A stretch of 10,640 nt of DNA from BA4 sp044376575 (GTDB taxonomy: Bacteria; Bacteroidota; Bacteroidia; CAIKAF01). The DNA is taken from positions 1-10,640 of the forward strand of contig JBILKR010000042.1 of assembly GCA_044376575.1 (NCBI GenBank). Direction: 5' to 3'. The translations under genes and the position numbers were made by a program. This document shows positions 1-6,775 of this stretch, in pieces. Numbering within the stretch: position 1 is the first letter of the stretch; each line of letters starts with the position of its first letter. Under the pieces are notes generated by a model. That model was not told the origin of the DNA. It was given only the letters and a program-made list of their open reading frames with translations, and made no database searches.

Positions 1-356
1 CCATGTGCAAATCCCGGAGGAATCCACAATTGTTTTTTATTGGTTTCGTTTAATTCAATACTAAAATATTTGCCATAGGTGGGTGAAGATTTGCGTATAT
101 CTACAACTACATCTAACACAGCGCCTCTCACCACACGAACAAGTTTTCCCTGATCAAAGGGAGGAGATTGAAAATGAAGTCCTCTGAGAATATTTTTTGA
201 AGAACAAGATTCATTATCCTGAACGAATTTTATTAATCCAGCCTCTTTTTGAAAATTATTTTCATTGTACGATTCAATAAAATATCCTCTTGAATCTGTA
301 TATATAGTTGGCGTTATAACCATTAACCCTTCAATCTCAACCTTTTCAACTTTCAT
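1..356 (-). CDS. rfbC: dTDP-4-dehydrorhamnose 3,5-epimerase, N-terminal part (cut by window edge)
   Basis: The minus strand from an ATG at 356-354 reads open to the window edge, giving 118 residues of a family usually near 180. The protein matches RmlC/RfbC, a cupin-fold cytoplasmic enzyme that epimerises C3 and C5 of dTDP-4-keto-6-deoxyglucose on the way to dTDP-L-rhamnose. Visible family signatures are DSRGYF (residues 21-26), QDNESCSS (46-53), RGLHFQ (58-63, containing the catalytic His61), QGKLVRVVRGAVLDVVVDIR (69-88) and WIPPGFAHG at the edge. The catalytic Tyr and the C-terminal part lie outside the window, so integrity cannot be judged. The start overlaps the wzc stop as ATGA, which suggests translational coupling. 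Other deoxysugar genes such as rfbA, rfbB or rfbD could follow further left, but this is inference. The family call is firm. The exact sugar product is less certain, because relatives make other deoxysugars. Confidence 0.93.
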   Translation of the reverse strand, partial: MKVEKVEIEGLMVITPTIYTDSRGYFIESYNENNFQKEAGLIKFVQDNESCSSKNILRGLHFQSPPFDQGKLVRVVRGAVLDVVVDIRKSSPTYGKYFSIELNETNKKQLWIPPGFAH

Positions 357-2794
357 GATCTTCTAAATAACCTAATAAAAAAGTTTTTATTTTTCTTTGC
401 AACGTTCGTTCCTGAATCATAATAACCTGACGAATTATCTAAGTAACCGTAGCCCATACCATATCCATATCCACCGTAGCCATAACCATAGCCATATCCA
501 CCATACTTGCTTGAAGATGGTAATTCAAAACCATTTAATACTAAAGAAAGTCTTTCTAACTTATTTTCTCTCTTGATTTTTTCTATATTATTGATAAAAA
601 ACTTACGTGAATAGTTCGCTCTAAATACATAAATTGGATAATCTGCTTGACGAATATTGTCTAATCCATCAGAAACTATACCTACGGGAGGATTATCAAT
701 AACAATGTAGTCGTACATCGTTTTTAACTCATTGATTAAATCCTGCATTTTATTACTAATCAACAATTCAGAGGGATTGGGAGGTATTGGTCCGGAAGTA
801 ATAAAATGTAAATTTTCCATAGAACTTTTGTGAATGCAATCACTCAGTAAGTCTTTTTCAATTAACAATGTACTCAGGCCCTTATCATTTACTGCATTGA
901 ATCCTAAATGTATTTTAGGCTTTCGCATATCTGCATCAAGAATAATCACTTTTTTCCCTGTATATGCCAAGATACCAGCCAGATTAATGGAAATAAAGGT
1001 TTTACCTTCACCTGAAATAGTAGATGTCAGTGAAATTAATTTTGATCCTGAATCACTCGAAATAAAATCAAGATTAGAACGAATATTACGGAACATTTCT
1101 GCAGTAATAGACTTCGGATTTCTATGAACCACTAACTGAGAAATAGGAATTTCCTCATTGTATTTTGAGACAACACCCAATACAGGTATATGAGTGAACC
1201 GTGTAATGTCATTAATTGAAAGAATAAGATCGTGCATTACATATTTAATCACTATTAAACCGAGAGAAAAAACAACTGCAATAAACAAACCAAGACCAAT
1301 TATAAATCCTTTTTTAGGCTTTACCGGATCTTGATTCACTTTTCCCACTTGCAATATTCTATATCCCGGAGTATATCCTTCTCTTGCTAGAACAAATTCA
1401 GCACGTTTTGAGATCAGTTCATCGTAATATTTTTGATTGACTTCGAAAGCACGTTTAAGTTGTACATAATCGGCCTGGTATCCCGGAGCTCCTTGATTGC
1501 TATACAAACTGGCTTCAAGCGATTGAATTTTTGAATTAAGATCTTTAATTTTTTGGTTGATGAGTTGCTTATGATAAGACAGATTTTCTGTTAACAGTTT
1601 TTTTTGAACTTCAATTTGATCCGTAACTCTTTTGTATTCTTTGCTGTTTTCTGTCGAGGTTTGCTTTACCTGATCAAGCTTGATAAATAAATTATTAATA
1701 TTGGTAATGATAGTTCCAATATACCCTTGGTTTCCCGATTGGGAAATAAGAAGTAATAAGTGATGAATATTAAAATCTTTTTCGCCTATTTTTTTCTCCA
1801 AATCATCAAAAGCCATAAGTTGTACTTCCAATTCAAGTTTGCGAGTTTCAAAGTTCTGAAGTAATGAAATATTTCTTTCTGCAACAGGATCAACGAGCGT
1901 TTCTTCTATTACTTTATTCTTTAATTTATATTCATTTAATGTTGAATCGGATTCTTTTAGTTTTACTTTAATATTCTCAAGGGTATTATCAATGTATTCA
2001 AGCATTCTGTTTACACTTTCCTTCTTTTTCTCAAGATTAAAGTTTTCGAATTCTTTTGCAATTCCATTGGCTAAATCAGATGCTCTATAATAATTAACGT
2101 CAGTTGTATTAATTTTTATGGTTCTTGCAGCTTCATTTAAAATAGATATTTCAATCTTGGCATTGAATTTTGAAAGATGAAGCGAAGGATCATTAATGAC
2201 AAAATAATATCCAATAGATTCACTTATTATCTCTTTAGCTGAATTGAGTGTAAGTGAAAATTGTAAATGGGGTGTTTTACATTTATCATTTACTTTAAAA
2301 TTATACTTATACGTCTTATTTATTAGTTTGTATTTAATTTGAAATAGTTGATCGGATTCAAATTGAATATAGATAGGAATTCCATACAACTGTGGTTGTA
2401 TATTTTGTAATTGTATTTGGTATGGTGCATTATCATAGCTATCAAAGTCAATTACCCTACCTTTATTAAAATAGGTTATTTCTAATGGAAGGCTATCAAG
2501 TGTGCGTTGAATAAAAACCGGAGAACGGAGCAACTCTAGTTCCTGAGCAATATTACTATTTAAAAATTCAGATTTTTCAAGAAGTTGATATTCTTGGTTT
2601 TCATCAGTTAGCTGAATTATTGTACTTGACTCATACAAGGGTATTGTATATCTTAAATATAAAAACAGTGTTATAAAAACAAGTGAAAAAATAATAATTA
2701 TCCACTTTAGATTACTTTTAGCTACATGAAAAAAAAGACCCGGATCAAAATCCTGGTTAAACATGGGTATTTGTTTAGGCTGATCTTGATTCAT
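353..2794 (-). CDS. wzc: Wzc-type polysaccharide co-polymerase with fused BY-kinase domain
   Basis: This 813-residue inner-membrane protein controls polymer length and export of exopolysaccharide or capsule and phosphorylates its own tyrosines. In order it shows a short cytoplasmic N-terminus, membrane helix 1 (about 31-48), a long periplasmic Wzz-type region with helical coiled-coil stretches (about 250-345 and 380-430), a GNVR-like segment (about 438-480), a PVKPKK motif (491-496), membrane helix 2 (about 497-518), then the cytoplasmic kinase. Kinase motifs are EX2RX2R (E566, R569, R572; oligomer contacts), Walker A SGEGKT (594-599, K598), Walker A' VIILDADMRKP (616-626) and Walker B YIVIDNPP (696-703, D700). 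The C-terminal tail has 11 tyrosines between 764 and 792 in a Gly-Tyr repeat, followed by a basic, aromatic end. All expected motifs are intact. Its start overlaps the upstream wza stop by one base (TAATG), and its stop overlaps the rfbC start. No partner Wzb-type phosphatase is seen in the window. Confidence 0.95.
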   Translation of the reverse strand: MNQDQPKQIPMFNQDFDPGLFFHVAKSNLKWIIIIFSLVFITLFLYLRYTIPLYESSTIIQLTDENQEYQLLEKSEFLNSNIAQELELLRSPVFIQRTLDSLPLEITYFNKGRVIDFDSYDNAPYQIQLQNIQPQLYGIPIYIQFESDQLFQIKYKLINKTYKYNFKVNDKCKTPHLQFSLTLNSAKEIISESIGYYFVINDPSLHLSKFNAKIEISILNEAARTIKINTTDVNYYRASDLANGIAKEFENFNLEKKKESVNRMLEYIDNTLENIKVKLKESDSTLNEYKLKNKVIEETLVDPVAERNISLLQNFETRKLELEVQLMAFDDLEKKIGEKDFNIHHLLLLISQSGNQGYIGTIITNINNLFIKLDQVKQTSTENSKEYKRVTDQIEVQKKLLTENLSYHKQLINQKIKDLNSKIQSLEASLYSNQGAPGYQADYVQLKRAFEVNQKYYDELISKRAEFVLAREGYTPGYRILQVGKVNQDPVKPKKGFIIGLGLFIAVVFSLGLIVIKYVMHDLILSINDITRFTHIPVLGVVSKYNEEIPISQLVVHRNPKSITAEMFRNIRSNLDFISSDSGSKLISLTSTISGEGKTFISINLAGILAYTGKKVIILDADMRKPKIHLGFNAVNDKGLSTLLIEKDLLSDCIHKSSMENLHFITSGPIPPNPSELLISNKMQDLINELKTMYDYIVIDNPPVGIVSDGLDNIRQADYPIYVFRANYSRKFFINNIEKIKRENKLERLSLVLNGFELPSSSKYGGYGYGYGYGGYGYGMGYGYLDNSSGYYDSGTNVAKKNKNFFIRLFRRS

Positions 2795-3561
2795 TACTTC
2801 CCAAGACTAATAATTAATGCTACAGTTGTAGCCACTGTCGCAATCATTGAAATTATACCAATGTATGGAGTTACATTTCGAGTGAATAATTCTGCAGGAT
2901 TTTCGTAAGGATCAACATAAATTATATCACCTGCCTGCAGTACAAGATCTGCTTGTTTCATTCCATCAATAGTAGATAAATCTATTTTATAAACTTTAGG
3001 GTTACTTAAATCTCCTCTGATAAGCTTTATATTTTTGGATTTACCTGTATTTGAAATACCTCCTACCCTGGCTAATGCTTCAATTAAATTCATATTATCA
3101 CCGGTAAAATCAATAATTTGTGCGTTGTTACCTGTACCCGGAAATACAATCACCTTGCGGTTTGTAATAGATAGGGTTACAAATGGATCAACTTTAATCA
3201 GTGCATATTTTTGTTCGAGAAAATCTTCTGCCTCTCTTCTGGTTTTGCCTTCTATCATTAAACGACCAACCAAAGGAAATTTTGCGGTTCCGTCATATTC
3301 AACCGGAATAACAATTCCATGTTGTACCTGTTGTAATTGTCCTGTAGCACCGAAAGAAGCAACCAGATTTTCACCTTCGTTGGTAATTAAACGAAAATTC
3401 AATATATCATTCGGAGCAATTTTATAAACACTATCTGGCCCAATGGTAGAAAAGGATTCGAATTTATAATCTGCAGCGGTTCTGAGCATCACGCTTCGAT
3501 TAAGCGTACTGCATGAAAACAAAATAAAAGAAATAAATACAAAAAATACTAAGCGATACAT
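2794..3561 (-). CDS. wza: Wza-type polysaccharide export lipoprotein
   Basis: The 255-residue product belongs to the outer-membrane polysaccharide export family and should form the exit channel working with the adjacent Wzc. It begins with a hydrophobic lipoprotein signal peptide ending in LFSC, predicting cleavage before Cys17 and lipidation. A poly-export domain follows (about 45-132, with YKIAPNDILNFRL and the conserved YDGTAKFPLVG). One SLBB-type domain comes next (about 136-218, with FPGTGNNAQIIDF, EALARVGGIS and LQAGDIIYVDP). A strongly hydrophobic segment lies at the C-terminus (about 233-254). The protein is much shorter than E. coli Wza (about 380 residues), which fits the one-SLBB layout common in Bacteroidota. 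Placement directly ahead of wzc, with TAATG overlap, supports the role. The ATG at 3561-3559 is chosen because it directly precedes the signal peptide. Confidence 0.92.
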   Translation of the reverse strand: MYRLVFFVFISFILFSCSTLNRSVMLRTAADYKFESFSTIGPDSVYKIAPNDILNFRLITNEGENLVASFGATGQLQQVQHGIVIPVEYDGTAKFPLVGRLMIEGKTRREAEDFLEQKYALIKVDPFVTLSITNRKVIVFPGTGNNAQIIDFTGDNMNLIEALARVGGISNTGKSKNIKLIRGDLSNPKVYKIDLSTIDGMKQADLVLQAGDIIYVDPYENPAELFTRNVTPYIGIISMIATVATTVALIISLGK

Positions 3562-3597
3562 TCTATAATTTAATATGCTAAGGTAAGCAAAAGGTAT

Positions 3598-4818
3598 TTA
3601 TTTTCTTATGAAAATGCGCTTACCATCAATATTTTTTAGTTTGAGTTGTACCTGATATAATTGATCAATATCATTTACCAATCTGCTGTAGTGAAAACGT
3701 TGTTGTACATGATTCCATCCTTTGGATCCAAGATAATGTCTGTATTCATTATTATCGATAAGTTCCAGTAAATTATCAGCAAAGTACGAAGGACCCAATT
3801 CATGCACCATCAGACCTGTCTCACCATGTCTGATTACATTTTCAATTCCTCCTACATTTGTTGATACTACAGGCCTGCCAGATGCCTGAGCCTCGATCAG
3901 GGTTACAGGTGTTCCTTCATTTAATGAAGTTAATGCTATCAAATCCATCCCTGCATAAACTTCATCCACATTTTTTATCCATGAAGTAAATGTGATATCT
4001 GCCGGATGTGTATCACCGGGCATTGACACAGACAATCCCAACTCCTGACAATACTCAATTAATTGTTTTTTTAGTTCACCATCACCAACAATAAATGCTC
4101 TGATTTTTTTATTGGTGCGGCTCTTTGCCATCTGAAATGCTTCAATAAAAAAATGATGATTTTTAATCGGAACAAGTCGGCCTACAATACCAATCGCAAT
4201 TTCATCATCTGATAATTGATATGTTTTTCTGAAATTAATTCTTTTCGATGCCGAATTGTCATTAAAACGACTTAGATCAAATCCAAGTGGAATAACAGAT
4301 ATTTTATCCGGATCACAAATTTTATGTTCAACACTAATCTCATACTTCTGAATATCACTTAATGCAATAATTTTTGTAGAGACTGACGCCAGTTTTCTTT
4401 CTACACGTTTAACAATCTCAGTATTCATTTTATTAAAATAGGAATGAAAAACATGACCATGAAATGTATGTATAATTACAGGCACACCGGAACGATATGC
4501 CGCCCATCTTCCCAATGCCCCTGATTTAGAAGCATGTGTATGAACAATATCAGGCTTGAATCTATTAATTATTTCCTTAATCTTATAATAAGCAACAAAA
4601 TCATTATTATACTTAACAGACCGCTGCATTTCAGGAATAATGATTGGTTTTACACCCAATTGACTAAGAATATATTCAGATGAATCTTCAGTTGAGTCAA
4701 TAGAACCTCCTACCAATACTGTTTTATAATCAGGTGATAAATATTTTGTTAAATAAGCAGCATTATAGGTTGGTCCGCCTATATTAAATCTATTCACTAT
4801 TCTAAGTACTTTAATCAT
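3598..4818 (-). CDS. GT4-type (GT-B fold) glycosyltransferase
   Basis: This 406-residue cytoplasmic or membrane-associated enzyme transfers a sugar from a nucleotide donor, probably to a lipid-linked intermediate of the polysaccharide repeat unit. The N-terminal acceptor domain starts with the glycine-rich loop NRFNIGGPTYNAAYL (9-23) and contains HTHASKSGALGRWAA (93-107) and IHTFHGHVFHSYF (116-128). The C-terminal donor domain has GIVGRLVPIKNHHFFIEAF (210-228), VGDGEL (244-249) and the EX7E motif (E301 to E309, within NEGTPVTLIEAQASGRPVV), then GG(I)E and GETG motifs. Length is normal for the family and no motif is missing. The donor and acceptor sugars cannot be told from sequence. It sits 36 bp ahead of wza and 69 bp after the amidotransferase. 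That 69-bp gap holds a promoter candidate. The start is the usual one for this family, immediately before the first beta strand. Confidence 0.93.
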   Translation of the reverse strand: MIKVLRIVNRFNIGGPTYNAAYLTKYLSPDYKTVLVGGSIDSTEDSSEYILSQLGVKPIIIPEMQRSVKYNNDFVAYYKIKEIINRFKPDIVHTHASKSGALGRWAAYRSGVPVIIHTFHGHVFHSYFNKMNTEIVKRVERKLASVSTKIIALSDIQKYEISVEHKICDPDKISVIPLGFDLSRFNDNSASKRINFRKTYQLSDDEIAIGIVGRLVPIKNHHFFIEAFQMAKSRTNKKIRAFIVGDGELKKQLIEYCQELGLSVSMPGDTHPADITFTSWIKNVDEVYAGMDLIALTSLNEGTPVTLIEAQASGRPVVSTNVGGIENVIRHGETGLMVHELGPSYFADNLLELIDNNEYRHYLGSKGWNHVQQRFHYSRLVNDIDQLYQVQLKLKNIDGKRIFIRK

Positions 4819-4825
4819 ATATTTC

Positions 4826-4854
4826 CAAATATATCTTCAAAATATAGTTGCAAA
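4826..4854 (-). promoter_or_regulatory. Candidate Bacteroidota-type promoter for the glycosyltransferase and export genes
   Basis: On the minus strand, TTTG (4854-4851) is followed after 17 bases by TATATTTG (4833-4826). This is an exact match to the TAnnTTTG -7 element with a TTG-type -33 element, at a spacing inside the 17-23 range described for this phylum. The -7 element ends only 7 bases before the ATG at 4818, so the transcript would have almost no leader. In AT-rich DNA such a match can occur by chance, but it lies in the longest gap of the gene cluster. Confidence 0.4.
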
Positions 4855-4887
4855 TCTATGCTTTAAATACCAAAATGTAAATGATAT

Positions 4888-6768
4888 TTATCCCTTATTT
4901 CTAATATTTTTCCACCACGATTGGAAAACAAGAAATGACCATATCTTAAAATGAGATTCGCCCGGATTTGAAGAGAATAATTCTGATTTCATTTCTTCTA
5001 CTTTTTGATAAGAAAACATCGCTTGATTTTCAATAAATTCTTTGTCAAAGAACTCCTGAAAATGATTCCATTGTATGATAAGCAACTCCCGCAAAGGCAA
5101 TTCAAATCCCATTTTTGAACGATGAACTATTTCTAGAGGGAGTATATCTTGAAAAGCATCCTTCAATATTTTTTTTCTTCTTTTTCCGTCTATTTTCATT
5201 TCAGAAGGTAATTGAAAAGCAAAATTTACAACCCTGTAATCCAAAAACGGAACCCTTACTTCCAATCCATTTTTCATGCTCATCATATCAACCTTTCGCA
5301 ACATATCACCTTCGAGCACCATTTGCATGTCTGCATATAATACATCATTAAAATCATTTTGATTGGTAAAATGATTAGTAAAACGATTCAAAATTTTATG
5401 ACTGAATTTATTTTTATTTAAAAATAACTCGGCTGAAAATGTTCCCGGTAATACAGAAGCCCATGTAATGTATCGCTCTTCATCACTTAAATGAATACCA
5501 TATAACAACTTATTGATTTGTCTAATTTTATTTGAGAAATAAGATGATCTGGACTGAGGAAGAACTTGTAAAAGGGGAAGTAAATGTCTTAAAAACTTTA
5601 TTTTTTTCAAGCCATTTCTTGTTTTCCATTCAGCGGAATGCTTGGTGTAACCTGCAAATAATTCATCTCCGGCATCGCCGGATAATGCAACAGTAACATG
5701 CTTTCTAACTTCCTTTGACAAAAGATGCATTGGAATACAAGAAGAATCGGCAAACGGCTCATCAATATGTTCAAGAACTTCAGTTAGTCCATGTTGCATA
5801 TCTTCTTTTGTAAGCGATATTACATGATGATCTGTTTTATGCATTTCTGCAACTTTTAATGCAAAAGAAGTTTCATCAAAATATGGATAATCCTTGTAGC
5901 CAACAGAAAATGTTTTTAACCCAGATTTATGTTGAGCTGCGACAGCCACAATAACTGAGGAATCCACACCACCGCTAAGAAAAGCACCAAGAGGAACATC
6001 AGATATTAAACGAATCTGAACAGCCTCAATAATTTTATTTCTTAATTCTTTGGTTGCATCCGTATATGATAATTGAGCATACTTACCTGAATGGTAAGGA
6101 ATACGATAGTACCTTTTGATCTCTACATTATTCTGTTGAATATGAATATACGTACCGGGTTCAACCTTTTTAACTTCGTGATAAACTGAAAAGGGAGATG
6201 GAATATATCCGGTTTGAAAATATGTTGAAACAGCAGGTTCATCAATGTTTAAACTAACATTCATTGAGGCAAATGATCGCATCTCCGATGTAAAATAAAA
6301 ACCACCTGACTGAACACTATATAGCAGTGGTTTGATTCCATAACGGTCTCGAGCGAGAAAAAGTTCGTGGGTTTCTTCATCATAAATAGCGAACGAAAAA
6401 AAACCATTCAACTTATCTAATGCCTCACTACCCCATTCGATATATGCATATAGCAATACCTCGGTATCAGATTCAGAAGTAAAATGATAACCTCCATCAG
6501 CAAGTGTGGCTCTCAATTCCTGATAATTAAAAATCTCACCATTAAAAACAATGGTATATCTACCGCTTGAATCTACAAAAGGCTGAGACGCAGATTCAGA
6601 TAAATCAATAATGGATAAACGAACATGACCAAATTGACAACGGGATAAAGTTTTGATTCCCATCGCATCCGGACCTCGATGTTTTAATGAAGAAACTGCC
6701 GATTCAAAATCTTTTGCACTTAAATTATTTGCTTTATTAAATGCAAAATATCCGGCAATCCCACACAT
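4888..6768 (-). CDS. asnB: Glutamine-hydrolysing asparagine synthase-family amidotransferase
   Basis: The 626-residue protein uses glutamine nitrogen and ATP to amidate a carboxylate, classically aspartate to asparagine. The N-terminal class-II glutamine amidotransferase domain starts MCGIAGYF, so the start is fixed by the catalytic Cys2 exposed after Met removal. It continues with KHRGPDAMG (29-37), FGHVRLSIIDLS (46-57), FNGEIFNY (75-82) and SDTEVLL (100-106). A synthetase domain follows with the PP-loop LSGGVDSS (264-271), FDETSFA (297-303), SGDAGDELFAGY (363-374), DMLRKVDMMSM (488-498) and EVRVPFLD (503-510). All active-site motifs are intact. It starts 7 bp after lpdA ends and is followed 69 bp on by a polysaccharide glycosyltransferase. 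Homologues in polysaccharide loci are often annotated as amidotransferases for sugar acids rather than amino-acid enzymes. Sequence alone does not decide between these, so the symbol names the family, not a proven role. Confidence 0.92.
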   Translation of the reverse strand: MCGIAGYFAFNKANNLSAKDFESAVSSLKHRGPDAMGIKTLSRCQFGHVRLSIIDLSESASQPFVDSSGRYTIVFNGEIFNYQELRATLADGGYHFTSESDTEVLLYAYIEWGSEALDKLNGFFSFAIYDEETHELFLARDRYGIKPLLYSVQSGGFYFTSEMRSFASMNVSLNIDEPAVSTYFQTGYIPSPFSVYHEVKKVEPGTYIHIQQNNVEIKRYYRIPYHSGKYAQLSYTDATKELRNKIIEAVQIRLISDVPLGAFLSGGVDSSVIVAVAAQHKSGLKTFSVGYKDYPYFDETSFALKVAEMHKTDHHVISLTKEDMQHGLTEVLEHIDEPFADSSCIPMHLLSKEVRKHVTVALSGDAGDELFAGYTKHSAEWKTRNGLKKIKFLRHLLPLLQVLPQSRSSYFSNKIRQINKLLYGIHLSDEERYITWASVLPGTFSAELFLNKNKFSHKILNRFTNHFTNQNDFNDVLYADMQMVLEGDMLRKVDMMSMKNGLEVRVPFLDYRVVNFAFQLPSEMKIDGKRRKKILKDAFQDILPLEIVHRSKMGFELPLRELLIIQWNHFQEFFDKEFIENQAMFSYQKVEEMKSELFSSNPGESHFKIWSFLVFQSWWKNIRNKG

Positions 6769-6775
6769 GAAAAAA

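Noticed and set aside
461..510. Hexamer-like DNA repeat at the end of wzc as a slippage-prone phase-variation tract
   Set aside because: The units differ through varied synonymous codons and are not exact tandem copies, so slipped-strand switching looks unlikely, though unit-number change over longer time stays possible.
834..1127. Plus-strand open frame of 97 codons inside the kinase gene
   Set aside because: It lies opposite the conserved Walker A region of wzc, and its translation has no domain or family-like pattern. It is a shadow of the real gene, as are the other open frames at 2726-2908, 3035-3427, 5115-5351, 7202-7444, 7305-7598 and 8690-8974.
3588..3596. TACCTTTTG on the minus strand ahead of wza as a promoter -7 element
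   Set aside because: It has one base too many, or one mismatch, against TAnnTTTG and has no TTG at the right distance. The 36-bp gap and same-strand layout fit plain read-through from the glycosyltransferase.
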